Of a stretch of 60,210 bases of DNA, positions 20,205-31,154 are shown one piece after another; the first letter of the stretch is position 1; each line of letters begins with the position of its first letter. Source of the stretch: Pseudomonadota bacterium (GTDB taxonomy: Bacteria > Desulfobacterota > Desulfovibrionia > Desulfovibrionales > Desulfovibrionaceae); contig JAHJLB010000063.1 of the NCBI GenBank assembly GCA_018822105.1, positions 1-60,210 of the forward strand, in the 5' to 3' direction. Under the pieces are notes generated by a model. The model saw only the letters and a program-made list of their open reading frames with translations, was not told where the DNA came from and ran no database searches. The position numbers and the translations under genes are program-made.

Positions 20205-22181
20205 ATGAAAAGGCGAGCTCCCCACAGCCGGGAAGGCGCACCCACCAGGGCCAAGACCGATACCGGCAGATTGAAGCTCCTGCTTGTGGGCCTGTTGTTC
20301 GCCGGGATATGGCTGACGCTCTGGGGCCGGGCCGCCTACGTCCAGCTCTATCTCGGGCCGGAACTCAAGAAGGGCGCGGAAAAGCAGAGCCTGGCGACGG
20401 GGTTCGAACTGGGGGAGAGGGGCCGCATCTACGCCCGTGACGGCGCCCTTTTGGCTACAAGCGTGGAGAGCAAATCCGTGTACGTTTCGCCCATCAAGGT
20501 CGACAGCGCGGCCCAGACGGCAAGCGCCCTGGCCCAGATCATGGATGTCCCCAAAAGGAATATCGAGCGTGATCTGGCCTCGAAAAAGGGTTTCGTCTGG
20601 ATCAAGCGCCAGATCGCTGACCGCGAGGCCCAGGCCATCGAGGCGGCGAAGCTGTCCGGCGTGTTTCTGACCAGCGAATACCGCCGCATGTATCCCAACC
20701 ATCATTCCGCAGGGCAGGTGCTTGGGTTTGTGGGCGTGGACGGCATCGGGCTGGAGGGACTGGAGAAGACCTTCGAGGAGCGCCTGGCGGGACGCCAGGC
20801 CAAGTACGTGGTCCAGCGCGACGCCACGGGCCGCAGGCTGTACCTGGACGACCAGGGCCGCGAGATGGACATCCGCGGGGCCGACGTGCGCCTGACCCTG
20901 GACACCGTCATCCAGGACGCCGCAGAGCAGTCTTTGTCCGATGCCGTGAACAAGTACAACGGCCGCTCCGGCATGGCCATAGTCATCAAGGTCGATACCG
21001 GCGAGATTTTGGCCCTGGCCCACTTCCCCTTTCTCAATCCCAACATGGCGGGAGAGTCGAAGCTCGCCGCGCGCAGAAACCGCGCCGCCATGGACATGTT
21101 CGAACCGGGCTCCACCTTGAAGCCTTTCGTCTTCGCCGCCGCCCTGGAGCAGAAGGTCATCGATCCGAACAAGATCTTCGACTGCGAGAACGGCAGGTGG
21201 ACCCTGCGCGGCAAGGTCATCCGCGACACCCACCCCTACCACTGGCTCAGCGCCAACCGAGTGCTGCGCTACTCCAGCAACATCGGCACGGCCAAGATCG
21301 GCCTGGCCCTCGGCGCCCAGCACTACTTCAACACCCTGCGCAAGCTGGGCTTCGGCCAACGCACCGGGCTGGAAATGCCTGGCGAGTCCGAGGGCAAGCT
21401 GCGCCAGCCCAAGGAATGGAGCGAGGTCGACCTGGCCTCCATCTCCTTTGGCCAGGGCATCGGCGTCACCGGCCTGCAGATGGCCCAGGCCTACCTGTGC
21501 CTGGCCAACTTTGGAGTACCGAAGCCCCTCAAGCTCGTACTCGACCCCGCCGCGGAGGCCGCCCCGCAGGCCGAGCGCGTGTTCAGCCGGCAGACCGCCG
21601 AGACCGTTCTGTCCATGCTGCGCGAGACGGTGGAGGAGGACGGCACCGGCAAGCTGGCGCGCATCCCGGGCGTGGTGGTGGCGGGCAAGACCGGCACTGC
21701 CCAGAAGGCCGCCTCCACCGGCAAGGGCTACGGCGAGGCCAATGTAGCCTCCTTTGTGGGCCTGTTCCCCGGCGACAAGCCGGAATTCATCATCATGGCC
21801 ATCGTGGATGAGCCCTCGCCCGTGTCGCTGGGCGGCATCGTGTGCGCGCCCGCCGTGCGCGACATCGCCATCAAGACCTTGTCGTACTACAACCGCCTGC
21901 CCGAGGCCAAGGCCGCGCCCCAGGCCGAGCCGTCGGAGTCGAGCATGCAGGACAAGGCCACCCGCGCGCCCTCGGCCAGCGCCGGGGCCACCGTGCCGGA
22001 CCTCTCGGGCCTGCCCGTGCGCAGAGCGCTGGAGGTCCTGGGCAAGCGCGGCATCGTGCCCACCATCAAGGGCACGGGCATGGTCATTTCGCACCAGAAA
22101 CCAGCCCCTGGCGAACCCTGGCCCGATGCGCAGGGCACCGGCGGCGGCTTTGTCCTCTGGCTGCAGGAGAGGGGGAAGTGA
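20205..22181 (+). CDS. ftsI: Septal peptidoglycan transpeptidase FtsI (PBP3) with PASTA domain
   Basis: A 658-aa class B penicillin-binding protein that cross-links septal peptidoglycan. One N-terminal membrane anchor (LKLLLVGLLFAGIWLTLWG), then the dimerisation domain (RGRIYARDGALLA). The transpeptidase domain has S303-x-x-K306 (PGSTLKPF), S357-S-N359 and K495-T-G497. The last 70 residues form a PASTA domain (VPDLSGLPVRRALEVLGKRG), more usual in SpoVD-type PBPs than in enteric FtsI. Its TGA shares one base with the murE ATG. Confidence 0.95.
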   Translation: MKRRAPHSREGAPTRAKTDTGRLKLLLVGLLFAGIWLTLWGRAAYVQLYLGPELKKGAEKQSLATGFELGERGRIYARDGALLATSVESKSVYVSPIKVDSAAQTASALAQIMDVPKRNIERDLASKKGFVWIKRQIADREAQAIEAAKLSGVFLTSEYRRMYPNHHSAGQVLGFVGVDGIGLEGLEKTFEERLAGRQAKYVVQRDATGRRLYLDDQGREMDIRGADVRLTLDTVIQDAAEQSLSDAVNKYNGRSGMAIVIKVDTGEILALAHFPFLNPNMAGESKLAARRNRAAMDMFEPGSTLKPFVFAAALEQKVIDPNKIFDCENGRWTLRGKVIRDTHPYHWLSANRVLRYSSNIGTAKIGLALGAQHYFNTLRKLGFGQRTGLEMPGESEGKLRQPKEWSEVDLASISFGQGIGVTGLQMAQAYLCLANFGVPKPLKLVLDPAAEAAPQAERVFSRQTAETVLSMLRETVEEDGTGKLARIPGVVVAGKTGTAQKAASTGKGYGEANVASFVGLFPGDKPEFIIMAIVDEPSPVSLGGIVCAPAVRDIAIKTLSYYNRLPEAKAAPQAEPSESSMQDKATRAPSASAGATVPDLSGLPVRRALEVLGKRGIVPTIKGTGMVISHQKPAPGEPWPDAQGTGGGFVLWLQERGK

Positions 22182-23656
22182 TGCCCGCCGCGCGCAAGGC
22201 ACGCTGGAACGAGCTCCTGGCCCTGGTGGGCCGTGGCCTCATGGTGCGCACGGACTCCCGCGAAGTGCGCCCCGGCGAGGTCTTTGTCCTCATGCCCAGC
22301 ACAGGCGAACGCAGCCCGGCCTTCCTGGCCGACGCCCTGGCGCGCGGCGCGGCCTGGGTCGTGGCCGGACCAGATGCGGCCCTGCCGCAGGGGAGCGCGG
22401 CCAAGCTGGCCGTGGTGCCCGACGTGCCGGAGGCGCTGGGCCTCCTGGCCGCCAAATACTTCCGCACCCGCGAGCAGGCCATGCAGGTGGTCGCCGTCAC
22501 CGGCACCAACGGCAAGACCACCATCACCTACCTGCTGGAAGGGCTGCTGGCCGCCGCCGGGCGCAAGGTCGGCGTGCTGGGCACCGTGGCCTACCGCTGG
22601 CCCGGCACGCGCATTGAGGCCAACCTGACTACGCCGGGCTGCTGGCGCCTGCACGGGCTCTTCGCCCAGATGTCCAAGGACGGCGTGGACACCGTGGTCA
22701 TGGAGACCAGCTCCCACGCCCTGCACCAGAAGCGTGTGGCGGGCCTTGAGTTCGACGTGAGCGTGCTCATCAACCTGACCCAGGACCACCTGGACTACCA
22801 TGGCAACTTCGAGGACTACTATCAGGCCAAGAAGCTGCTTTTCTCCAGCTATCCCCGCGCCGACAAGTTCAAGGCCGCCAACGCCGACGACGCCTACGGC
22901 CGGCGCCTGCTCCTAGAGCTGCCCGACGCCGTGGGCTTCACCCTGGCCGGGGCCGCCGCACCGGCCGGCAACCGCATGCTCAAGGGCTCCCTGGTCTCCT
23001 GCACCGGCAAGGGCGTCTCCCTGCGCATGGAATTCGAGGGCAAGTGCTGGAGCCTTGAATCCGGCCTTGTGGGTGCCCACAATGCCTCCAACCTCATGGC
23101 CGCCCAGGCCGTGGGCCTGGGCCTGGGCCTCGGCCCGGCCGACATGCAGGCCCTGGCGCCCTTCACCGGGGTGCCGGGCCGCCTGGAGCGCGTGGCCAAC
23201 GGCAGGAACCTGGACATCTTCGTGGACTACGCCCACACCCCGGACGCGCTGCTGAACGTGCTGCGCGCCTTGCGCGCCCTGGACTTCTCGCGCGTCATCA
23301 CGGTGTTCGGCTGCGGCGGCGACCGCGATCGCACCAAGCGCCCGCTCATGGGCCGCGCCGTGGCCGGACTCTCCGACGTGGCCGTGCTGACCTCGGACAA
23401 CCCGCGCCACGAGGACCCGCTGGCCATCATGGCCGATGTGCGCCCTGGCCTGGCGGACGGTCCCGAAGGCCTCCTGGTCATCGAGGAGCCGGACCGCTTT
23501 GCGGCGCTGCGCCAGGCCGTGGGCATGATACGCCCCGGAGACGTCCTGCTCGTGGCCGGCAAAGGCCACGAGGACTATCAGCAGGTGGGCGACGTCAAGC
23601 ACCCCTTCTCCGACGTCGAGGCCGTGGGCCGCGCCATCCGCGAGGTGCTGCCGTGA
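22181..23656 (+). CDS. murE: UDP-MurNAc-tripeptide synthetase MurE
   Basis: A 491-aa ATP-dependent ligase that adds the third amino acid of the peptidoglycan stem. [14 protein letters not shown] binds the uridine nucleotide. The P-loop is VTGTNGKTT (Lys112). LTTPG and ETSSHAL follow. TSDNPRHEDP contains the DNPR motif that selects meso-diaminopimelate, so the cell wall is of the DAP type. The start at 22181 overlaps the ftsI stop (TGATG). Confidence 0.96.
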   Translation: MPAARKARWNELLALVGRGLMVRTDSREVRPGEVFVLMPSTGERSPAFLADALARGAAWVVAGPDAALPQGSAAKLAVVPDVPEALGLLAAKYFRTREQAMQVVAVTGTNGKTTITYLLEGLLAAAGRKVGVLGTVAYRWPGTRIEANLTTPGCWRLHGLFAQMSKDGVDTVVMETSSHALHQKRVAGLEFDVSVLINLTQDHLDYHGNFEDYYQAKKLLFSSYPRADKFKAANADDAYGRRLLLELPDAVGFTLAGAAAPAGNRMLKGSLVSCTGKGVSLRMEFEGKCWSLESGLVGAHNASNLMAAQAVGLGLGLGPADMQALAPFTGVPGRLERVANGRNLDIFVDYAHTPDALLNVLRALRALDFSRVITVFGCGGDRDRTKRPLMGRAVAGLSDVAVLTSDNPRHEDPLAIMADVRPGLADGPEGLLVIEEPDRFAALRQAVGMIRPGDVLLVAGKGHEDYQQVGDVKHPFSDVEAVGRAIREVLP

Positions 23657-25071
23657 ACATGACCCTCGACGCCATCGCCCGCTGCCTCACCGGCGCGGGG
23701 CTGCCGGGTCCCGAAGGCGGGCTTGTCATCGGCGCCGTGCGCACGGACTCCCGCGAGGTCGCCCCCGGCGACCTGTTCGTCTGCCTCAAGGGCGAGCGTT
23801 TCGACGCCCACGACTTCGCGGCTCAGGTTGCAGAGGCCGGCGCCGCCGCCATCGTGGCCTCCAGCGCCCTGGAAGGCGTCAACTGCCCTGTCCTTCTGGT
23901 GGACGACACCCTCAAGGCCCTGGGCGCCCTCGCCCGCTGCTGGCGCGAGGGCTTCGCCCACAAAGCGGGCTCACGCGTGGTGGCCATAACAGGGACGGCG
24001 GGCAAGACCACCGTGAAGGAGCTGTTGGCCCAGACCCTCGCGTCCGCCCAGGGCGGGGCCTTGGCCGTGGCCAAGAACCACAAGAATTTCAACAATCAGG
24101 TGGGCCTGCCCCTGTCCATGCTGGCCGCCAGCGGACAGGAAGACGCCTGGGTCATGGAAGTGGGCATCAGCAAGCCCGGCGACATGGACGAACTGGGCGT
24201 GATCGCCGCCCCGGACCTGGCGCTGGTGCTGAACATCGGGCCTGCGCACCTGGAAGGCCTGGGCGACCTCTCGGGCGTGGCCAAGGCCAAGGCCTCCCTG
24301 CTCGCGCACCTGCGCCCTGGCGGCGCTGGCCTGTGCAGCATGGACTACCCCGAGCTCTGGGCCGAGGCGCAAGCCGTGCTGCCCGGGGTGGTCGGCTTCT
24401 CCGCCGCCAACAGCTTCGCCAGGTACTACGCCAGGTTCGAGGAGACGCTTCCGGGCGGGCGCGGCCTCTTTGAGCTCATCGTGGACGGCCAGGCCTTCTG
24501 GGCCGAACTGCCGGCCTGCGGGGCGCACTTTGCCGAAAACGCCGCCGCCGTGGCCGGAGCCTGCCACCTGCTGGGCCTCACGCCGGAGCAGACCGCCGCC
24601 GGACTGGGCGGCGCGGTCCTGCCGGACCAGCGCTTCTGCTGCGTGGAGGCCGGAGGCTGGCGCCTGGTGGACGACACCTACAACGCCAACCCCCTGTCCA
24701 TGCGCCGCAGCCTAGAGGCCGCCCGGCTCATGGCCGGAGACGGTCCGCTGGTGCTGGTGCTGGGCGACATGAAGGAGCTGGGCGCGGGCGCGCAGGCGGC
24801 CCACGAGGACCTGGGAGCGCTGCTGCCGGGCCTCACGCCCGCCGCCGTGTTCTTCCAGGGCGAGTTCGCTGCTGACGTCGCCCGGGGCGCGGGCGCGGCG
24901 GTCAGCGTCAACACGATTTCCGAACCCGCCGAAGTGCTGGCCCAGCTGCGTACCAGGCCCGCTGCGAGCGGGGTGATCCTGGTCAAGGGGTCGCGCTCCT
25001 GCCGCATGGAGCGCTACGCGCAGGCCCTGCTGGCCGAGCTCGGGAACGCGGAAAAGGGAGGGCGCGCATGA
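23653..25071 (+). CDS. murF: UDP-MurNAc-pentapeptide synthetase MurF
   Basis: A 472-aa ATP-dependent ligase that adds D-Ala-D-Ala to the UDP-MurNAc-tripeptide in the cytoplasm. [15 protein letters not shown] near the start, [14 protein letters not shown] (P-loop), [17 protein letters not shown] and [11 protein letters not shown] are family signatures. The GTG start overlaps the murE stop (GTGA); ATG 23659 is an alternative two codons later. Because ddl is not in this cluster, its D-Ala-D-Ala substrate must come from a gene elsewhere. Confidence 0.95.
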   Translation: MNMTLDAIARCLTGAGLPGPEGGLVIGAVRTDSREVAPGDLFVCLKGERFDAHDFAAQVAEAGAAAIVASSALEGVNCPVLLVDDTLKALGALARCWREGFAHKAGSRVVAITGTAGKTTVKELLAQTLASAQGGALAVAKNHKNFNNQVGLPLSMLAASGQEDAWVMEVGISKPGDMDELGVIAAPDLALVLNIGPAHLEGLGDLSGVAKAKASLLAHLRPGGAGLCSMDYPELWAEAQAVLPGVVGFSAANSFARYYARFEETLPGGRGLFELIVDGQAFWAELPACGAHFAENAAAVAGACHLLGLTPEQTAAGLGGAVLPDQRFCCVEAGGWRLVDDTYNANPLSMRRSLEAARLMAGDGPLVLVLGDMKELGAGAQAAHEDLGALLPGLTPAAVFFQGEFAADVARGAGAAVSVNTISEPAEVLAQLRTRPAASGVILVKGSRSCRMERYAQALLAELGNAEKGGRA

Positions 25072-26144
25072 TCTATCATCTGCTCTACCCCCTGGCAGCC
25101 AAGTTCACGGTCTTCAACGTCCTGCGCTACATCACCTTCCGCAGCGTCTACGCCCTGCTGACGGCGCTGGTCATATCCATCCTCCTTGGGCCGAGGCTCA
25201 TCGAGTGGCTCAAGGCTCTGCGCTGCCGCCAGCACATCCTGCAGGAGGTGGCCAGCCACCAGGCCAAGGAAGGGACGCCGACCATGGGCGGCCTGCTCAT
25301 CGGCATATCCCTGGTCACCAGCGTGCTGCTCTGGGGCGACCTGACCAACGCCTACATCTGGCTGACGCTCTATGTCTTTGTGGGCTTCGGGGCCGTGGGC
25401 TTCTGGGACGACTACGTCAAGGTGGTCAAGAAACAGAACAAGGGCATCTCCCCGCGCGCCAAGCTGGCCGGCCAGATCTTCGTGGCCGGGTCGGCCATAG
25501 CGCTGCTCATTTTCCAGCCCGCTTACTCCACCGCGCTGTCCGTGCCCTTTTTCAAGCACATCCACCCGGACCTGGGGCTGTTCTACCTGCCCTTCGCCGT
25601 CTTGGTGCTGGTAGGCGCCAGCAACGCCGTGAACCTCACCGACGGCCTGGACGGCCTGGCCATCGGCCCCACCGTGGTGGCCACGGCCTGCTTCGCCATC
25701 TTCATCTACGCCGCAGGCAACGCCGTGATCTCCCAGTACCTGAACATCACCCCCGTGCCCGGCGTGGGCGAGGTGACGGTGTTCTGCGGCGCGCTGGTGG
25801 GCGCCGGCCTGGGCTTCCTGTGGTTCAACGCCTACCCCGCCCAGGTGTTCATGGGCGACGTTGGCTCCCTCTCCCTTGGCGGCACCCTGGGCTTCATCGC
25901 CGTGCTGGCCAAGCAGGAGCTGGTGCTGGCGCTGGTGGGCGGCGTGTTCGTGTTCGAGACCCTCTCGGTGATCCTCCAGGTGGGCTACTTTAAGATGAGC
26001 GGCGGCAAGCGCATCTTCCGCATGGCCCCGCTGCACCACCATTTCGAGCTCAAGGGCATCCCCGAGTCCAAGATCATCATCCGGTTCTGGATCCTTTCCA
26101 TCCTCATGGCCCTCATGGCCCTGAGCACTTTGAAGCTGCGCTAG
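25068..26144 (+). CDS. mraY: Phospho-MurNAc-pentapeptide translocase MraY
   Basis: A 358-aa polytopic membrane enzyme that moves phospho-MurNAc-pentapeptide to undecaprenyl phosphate, forming lipid I. About ten hydrophobic helices are visible. Signatures are [41 protein letters not shown] (catalytic Asp cluster), [12 protein letters not shown] and [10 protein letters not shown]. The ATG overlaps the murF stop (ATGA). Confidence 0.97.
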   Translation: MIYHLLYPLAAKFTVFNVLRYITFRSVYALLTALVISILLGPRLIEWLKALRCRQHILQEVASHQAKEGTPTMGGLLIGISLVTSVLLWGDLTNAYIWLTLYVFVGFGAVGFWDDYVKVVKKQNKGISPRAKLAGQIFVAGSAIALLIFQPAYSTALSVPFFKHIHPDLGLFYLPFAVLVLVGASNAVNLTDGLDGLAIGPTVVATACFAIFIYAAGNAVISQYLNITPVPGVGEVTVFCGALVGAGLGFLWFNAYPAQVFMGDVGSLSLGGTLGFIAVLAKQELVLALVGGVFVFETLSVILQVGYFKMSGGKRIFRMAPLHHHFELKGIPESKIIIRFWILSILMALMALSTLKLR

Positions 26145-26153
26145 GTGGCGGGC

Positions 26154-27497
26154 ATGAACAGGAAACGTGACCTCTTGAAAAGTCTAAAGATTTTCGAGAA
26201 CCGCCTCGTGGTCGTGGTGGGCGCGGGCGTCTCCGGTCTAGCCGCGTGCCGGTTCCTGCTCAGCCTCGGTGCGCGGGTGCGGCTGGTGGACGCCAAGCCG
26301 GACCTGTCCGCCGATGTGCTTCTGAAGGTGACGCCGAACCCGTCCAGCGCCGGCCTGACCCTTGAGGCCGGGCCGCACAGCGCCGCGCAGTTCGCCGACG
26401 CCCATCTGGTGGTGCTTTCCCCCGGGGTGCCGGTGAAGAAGCTTGCCTCCGTGCTGGCGGAGGTCGAGCCCTGGCGCATCGTGGCCGAGATGGAGTTTGC
26501 CTCCTGGTTCCTGGACGAGCCGGTCATCGCCATCACCGGCACCAACGGCAAGACCACCACCACGACCCTGGTGGGACACATCTTGGAGCACGCCGGACTG
26601 ACGCCCTTCATGGGCGGCAACATCGGCACCCCCCTGTGCGACTACCTCATGGCCGACGCCCCGGCGGACGTCCTGGTCATCGAGATCTCGAGCTTCCAGC
26701 TCCAGAACTGCCGCACCTTTGCCCCGCGCGTGGCCGCCCTGCTCAATTTCTCGGCCAACCACCTGGACTACCACCTGGACATGGAGGAATACCTCGCGGC
26801 CAAGCTGAACCTCTTCGGCCGCCAGGACCACGGCTGCGTGGCCATCGCCCCTGAAGGCATGCGCCACGGCCTTGAGGCGCGCAATTTCACCAAGGCCCGC
26901 CGCGACTATTTCACCGCCGACACGGACTTCCGCTGCCCCGGCCTGCCCGGGGCCCACAACCGCGAGAACATCGCCGCAGCCTGGCGCATGGTGCGGCCCT
27001 TTGGCGTCACCGAAGCCCAGGCGCGGGAAGCCATCGCCGCATTCGAAGCCCTTCCGCACCGCATCCAGCCCGTGGGCGAAGCCGCGGGCGTACTCTTCGT
27101 CAACGACTCCAAGGCCACAACCCTGGATTCCGTGGCCGCCGCGGTGCGCAGCTTTGACCGGCCCGTGCGCCTGCTTTTGGGCGGGGTGTTCAAGGGCGGC
27201 GTCGTTGCGGACATCCTGCCCGCCCTGCAGGAGCGCGTGGTGTCCGTGGGCCTGTTCGGCGCCAGCCGCGAGGTCTTTGAGCCCGTGCTGGCCCCGCACT
27301 TTCCCGTGGCCTGGGACCAGATTCTGGAGGATGCCGTGCGCCGCCAGTTCGCCCTGGCCAGGCCGGGCGACGTGATCCTGCTTTCCCCGGCCACGGCCAG
27401 CTTCGACGCCTACTCCGGCTATACGGAGCGCGGGCGCGATTTCGCGCGGGTGGCGGCCGCCCTCATGGACGAGCAGAACGAGGGGAACCAGCCATGA
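26154..27497 (+). CDS. murD: UDP-MurNAc-L-alanine:D-glutamate ligase MurD
   Basis: A 447-aa cytoplasmic ATP-dependent ligase that adds D-Glu to UDP-MurNAc-L-Ala. VVVGAGVSGLAACRFL forms the nucleotide-binding fold and ITGTNGKTTTTTL the P-loop. EISSFQLQNC, NFSANHLDYH and NDSKATTLDSV are typical. I choose ATG 26154, six bases after AGGTGG; a GTG at 26145 directly after the mraY stop would add three residues. The stop overlaps the ftsW start. Confidence 0.95.
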   Translation: MNRKRDLLKSLKIFENRLVVVVGAGVSGLAACRFLLSLGARVRLVDAKPDLSADVLLKVTPNPSSAGLTLEAGPHSAAQFADAHLVVLSPGVPVKKLASVLAEVEPWRIVAEMEFASWFLDEPVIAITGTNGKTTTTTLVGHILEHAGLTPFMGGNIGTPLCDYLMADAPADVLVIEISSFQLQNCRTFAPRVAALLNFSANHLDYHLDMEEYLAAKLNLFGRQDHGCVAIAPEGMRHGLEARNFTKARRDYFTADTDFRCPGLPGAHNRENIAAAWRMVRPFGVTEAQAREAIAAFEALPHRIQPVGEAAGVLFVNDSKATTLDSVAAAVRSFDRPVRLLLGGVFKGGVVADILPALQERVVSVGLFGASREVFEPVLAPHFPVAWDQILEDAVRRQFALARPGDVILLSPATASFDAYSGYTERGRDFARVAAALMDEQNEGNQP

Positions 27498-28603
27498 ACC
27501 AGCGCCGGGGCACCCAATACTATCCCATGGACTACTGGCTGCTGTGCGCCACGCTGCTGCTGGCGGGCATAGGGCTGATCATGGTCTTTTCCAGCTCGGG
27601 CATGATGGCCGAGCGCTTTTACGGCGACAAGTATTTGTTTTTCAAAAAGCAGGCCGTGTTCTTCGCCGTGGGGACCACCGCCATGATCTTCTGCGCGCGC
27701 GTGAGCCGCCGGTTCTTCTACGACCTGACCTACCTCTGGATGTTCCTGGCGGTCTTGCTGCTCGGCCTGTGCCTGGTCATCGGCACCACGGCGGGCGGGG
27801 CCAAGCGCTGGATCAACCTCGGCCCCATCTCCCTGCAGCCCCTGGAGTTCGCCAAGCCGGCATTGGTGCTCTACCTGGCCTATTTTTTCGCCAGGAAGCA
27901 GGAGATCATGCGCGTCAAGACCTTCAGCGTGGGTTTCATCCCGCCCTTTGCCGCCACAGGGCTCATGAGCGCACTGCTCCTTCTGCAGCCGGACTTCGGC
28001 GGGGCCATGCTCCTGGCCATCCTGCTCATGTTCATGTGCCTGGCGGGCGGCACGCGGGTCATCTACCTCATCGGCGCGGCCCTGGCCGGCGGCTGGAGCG
28101 GCTGGCTGCTCATCGCGTCCTCGCCCTACCGCCTGAAGCGCTGGACCGCCTTCCTCGACCCCTTCAAGGTCGCCCAGAACGAAGGCTACCAGCTGGTGCA
28201 GTCCCTCTACGCCTTCGGCTCCGGACGTTTCTTCGGCGCGGGCCTTGGCGCAGGCAAGCAGAAGCTGCTCTTTCTGCCCGAGGCGCACAACGACTTCATC
28301 ATGGCCGTGGTGGGAGAGGAGCTGGGCTTCCTGGGCCTGTCGCTGATCATGCTGCTCATGGGCCTTCTGCTCCTGCGGGCCTTCCGCGTGGCCTTCCTCC
28401 AGGAGGACCTGCTGGACCGGCTCACGGCCTTCGGCATGACCATGGTGCTGACCCTGGGCGCCTGCATGAACCTGGCCGTGGTGCTGGGCACCGTGCCGCC
28501 AAAGGGCGTGCCCATGCCCTTCGTCAGCTACGGGGGCAGCAGCCTGCTGGTCTCCTTCATCTGCGTGGGCATCCTGCTCAACCTGTCGAGGAACCGCTCA
28601 TGA
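27494..28603 (+). CDS. ftsW: Septal peptidoglycan glycosyltransferase FtsW
   Basis: A 369-aa SEDS-family membrane protein with about ten helices that polymerises lipid II at the septum together with FtsI. Recognisable stretches are GLIMVFSSSGMMAERFYGD, GGAKRWINLGPISLQPLEFAK, LQPDFGGAML, EAHNDFIMAVVGEELGFLG and PFVSYGGSSLLVSF. Its position between murD and murG supports FtsW over RodA. The ATG overlaps the murD stop. Confidence 0.95.
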   Translation: MNQRRGTQYYPMDYWLLCATLLLAGIGLIMVFSSSGMMAERFYGDKYLFFKKQAVFFAVGTTAMIFCARVSRRFFYDLTYLWMFLAVLLLGLCLVIGTTAGGAKRWINLGPISLQPLEFAKPALVLYLAYFFARKQEIMRVKTFSVGFIPPFAATGLMSALLLLQPDFGGAMLLAILLMFMCLAGGTRVIYLIGAALAGGWSGWLLIASSPYRLKRWTAFLDPFKVAQNEGYQLVQSLYAFGSGRFFGAGLGAGKQKLLFLPEAHNDFIMAVVGEELGFLGLSLIMLLMGLLLLRAFRVAFLQEDLLDRLTAFGMTMVLTLGACMNLAVVLGTVPPKGVPMPFVSYGGSSLLVSFICVGILLNLSRNRS

Positions 28604-29688
28604 AGCGCCGCACGGCCATACTGCGCCTCGTGGTCAGCACCGGCGGCACCGGGGGGCACATCTTTCCGGCCCTGGCCGTGGCCGCCGAGGTGCGCCGCCG
28701 CGAGCCCAAGGCCGAGGTCCTGTTCCTGGGCGGGGCCGGTCCCGAAGGCGAGCTGGCGCGCAAGGCCGGCCTGGCCTTTGAGGCCCTTCCGGCCAGCGGC
28801 GTGCTGGGCAAGGGCTTCAAGGCCCTGCTGGCCCCGGCTTGGGTGGGCAGGGGCGTCATCCTGGCCGCCCGCGCGCTGCGGCGCTTCGGCCCGCAGGCGG
28901 TCATCGGCTTTGGCGGATACGCGGGCTTCTGCCCGGTGCTGGCCGCCGCGCTGCTGGGCATTCCCTCGGCGGTGCACGAGCAGAACAGCCGCCCCGGCGT
29001 CACCAACCGCATCCTGGGCAAGCTGGTCAGGCGCGTGTTCGTCTCCTTTGACGACGTCCAGAAGCTTTTCCCCGCGGCCAAGGTGCTGCGCACCGGCAAC
29101 CCCGTGCGCGCAGAGATCTGCGCCGTGGACCGCGCGCCCGGCTCCGGCCGCAACCTGCTGGTGCTGGGCGGGAGCCAGGGGGCCAAGGCCGTCAACGATC
29201 TGGTGGTTGACGCCCTGCCGCTGCTTCTGGCCGCAGGGGTGAAGATCCTGCACCAGGCTGGCAGGGCCGATCTGGAGCGCATGCGCGCCGCGTATGCCGT
29301 CGCCGGGGCGGACGTAGGCCAGGTCCAGGGCTTTGTGGAGAACATGGCCGCGGCCTATGCCTGGGCAGATGTGGCCCTGTGCCGGGCCGGGGCCTCCACG
29401 GTCTTTGAACTGGCGGCCACGGGCACGCCTTCGGTGCTGGTGCCCTTCCCCTTCGCCGCCCACGACCACCAGCGCATCAACGCCCAGGCCCTGGAGTCCT
29501 TCGGCGCGGCCGTGCTGGCCGACCAGGGCGCCCTCAGCGGACCGGCCCTGGCGCAGATGCTCCTGGAGCTCCTGGACGACAACGAAACACTTTCGGCCAT
29601 GAGCCACGCGGCCAAGGCCTTTGCCCGGCCCCGCGCGGCGGCAAGCATCGTCGACGGGCTTGAAGAGCTGTGCCGCCTGGCGGCCTAG
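28600..29688 (+). CDS. murG: UDP-GlcNAc:lipid I N-acetylglucosaminyltransferase MurG
   Basis: A 362-aa GT28 glycosyltransferase at the inner face of the membrane that makes lipid [18 protein letters not shown] is the N-terminal loop for the lipid. [39 protein letters not shown] and [16 protein letters not shown] are family motifs for UDP-GlcNAc binding and catalysis. The ATG at 28600 overlaps the ftsW stop (ATGA). Confidence 0.95.
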   Translation: MKRRTAILRLVVSTGGTGGHIFPALAVAAEVRRREPKAEVLFLGGAGPEGELARKAGLAFEALPASGVLGKGFKALLAPAWVGRGVILAARALRRFGPQAVIGFGGYAGFCPVLAAALLGIPSAVHEQNSRPGVTNRILGKLVRRVFVSFDDVQKLFPAAKVLRTGNPVRAEICAVDRAPGSGRNLLVLGGSQGAKAVNDLVVDALPLLLAAGVKILHQAGRADLERMRAAYAVAGADVGQVQGFVENMAAAYAWADVALCRAGASTVFELAATGTPSVLVPFPFAAHDHQRINAQALESFGAAVLADQGALSGPALAQMLLELLDDNETLSAMSHAAKAFARPRAAASIVDGLEELCRLAA

Positions 29689-29711
29689 ACGGTCAAGACA
29701 AGGACAACGCC

Positions 29712-31148
29712 ATGACAGAGACACACAGGATCGCAGTCCCCGGCAGAAGCGCCAGCCCGGCCATGTACAGCCGCGTCAGCACCGTGCACATGGTGGGCAT
29801 CGGCGGCTCGGGCATGAGCGGCATCGCCGAGGTGCTGCTGAACATGGGCTTCGCCGTCACCGGCTCGGACATGGCCGCAAGCAGCGCCGTGCGCAGGCTC
29901 AAGCAGCTGGGCGCGCAGGTCTTCATCGGCCACGGGGCCGAGAACGTGGGCAAGGCCGACGTCGTGGTCAAGTCCACGGCCATCCAGGACGAAAACCCAG
30001 AGCTGGTGCGCGCTCGGGAGCTCTCCATCCCCATCATCCCCCGGGCGGAGATGCTGGCCGAGCTCATGCGCATGCGCACAGGCATCGCCGTGGCCGGAAC
30101 CCACGGCAAGACCACCACCACCTCGCTTCTGGCCACCATCTTCACCGAGGCCGGCCTGGACCCCACGGTGATCATCGGCGGACGGTTGAACACTTACGGC
30201 AGCAACGCACGCCTGGGCGAGGGCGAATTCCTGATCGCCGAGGCCGACGAGTCCGACGGCTCCTTCCTCTGCCTCTCGCCCATCATGACCGTGGTGACCA
30301 ACGTGGACAAGGACCACATGGATTTCTACCCGGACATGCAGTCCATCGACAAGGCCTTCACCACCTTCATGAACTCCATCCCCTTCTACGGGGTCAACGT
30401 GGTCTGCGGCGACGATCCCGGCGTGGCCCGGCTCATGCCGCTCATCAAGCGCCCCTGCCTGACCTACGGCCTGGGCCCGAAAAACCGCCTGCGCGGCAAG
30501 ATCATCACCACCAGCCTGCGCAGCATCTTTGACGTGACCCTGGACGGCGAGAGCTGGGGCCAGGTGACCCTGGCCCACCCCGGCCTGCACAATGTGCTGA
30601 ACTCCCTCGGCGCCATCGGTGTGGCCATGGAGGCCGGCCTGCCCAAGGAGGCCATCCTGCAGGGCCTGGCCAATTTCGGGGGCGTGGGCCGCAGGTTCGA
30701 GCGCAAGGGCGAGAAGCACGGCGTGCTCGTGGTGGACGATTACGGCCACCACCCGGCGGAGATCAAGGCCACCCTGGACACGGCCAAGGCCTGCTACCCG
30801 GACCGCAGGCTCGTGGTGGCCTTCCAGCCGCACCGCTTCACCCGCACCCAGGCCCTGTTCGGCGAATTCTGCACCGTCTTCGGCCAGGCCGACCTGCTCC
30901 TGCTGACGGAGATCTACCCGGCCAGCGAGGCCCCCATCCCGGGCGTCAACGGCATGTCCCTGGCCCAGGGCATCAAGCAGGTGAGCCAGACCAAGGTGCG
31001 CTTCTTCCCGGATTTCGCCGGGCTCACCCGGCAGCTCAAGGAGATTTTGAAGCCCGGCGACCTGTTCCTGACCATGGGCGCCGGGAGCATCTGGAAAGTG
31101 GGCGAAGAGTGGCTGAACGAACCTGAACACGGAACCGACGAGGCGTAG
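29712..31148 (+). CDS. murC: UDP-MurNAc:L-alanine ligase MurC
   Basis: A 478-aa ATP-dependent ligase that adds L-Ala to UDP-MurNAc. [18 protein letters not shown] binds [16 protein letters not shown] is the P-loop, [10 protein letters not shown] and [10 protein letters not shown] contact metal and substrate, and [13 protein letters not shown] and [10 protein letters not shown] are C-terminal signatures. I choose ATG 29712, eight bases after AAGGA. It has a longer N-terminal tail than E. coli MurC, so ATG 29763 is possible. Confidence 0.95.
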   Translation: MTETHRIAVPGRSASPAMYSRVSTVHMVGIGGSGMSGIAEVLLNMGFAVTGSDMAASSAVRRLKQLGAQVFIGHGAENVGKADVVVKSTAIQDENPELVRARELSIPIIPRAEMLAELMRMRTGIAVAGTHGKTTTTSLLATIFTEAGLDPTVIIGGRLNTYGSNARLGEGEFLIAEADESDGSFLCLSPIMTVVTNVDKDHMDFYPDMQSIDKAFTTFMNSIPFYGVNVVCGDDPGVARLMPLIKRPCLTYGLGPKNRLRGKIITTSLRSIFDVTLDGESWGQVTLAHPGLHNVLNSLGAIGVAMEAGLPKEAILQGLANFGGVGRRFERKGEKHGVLVVDDYGHHPAEIKATLDTAKACYPDRRLVVAFQPHRFTRTQALFGEFCTVFGQADLLLLTEIYPASEAPIPGVNGMSLAQGIKQVSQTKVRFFPDFAGLTRQLKEILKPGDLFLTMGAGSIWKVGEEWLNEPEHGTDEA

Positions 31149-31154
31149 GCAACC

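Noticed and set aside
19368-22202. 944-codon open frame on the minus strand opposite rsmH, ftsL and ftsI
   Set aside because: Antisense to three recognised dcw genes, with no recognisable protein features.
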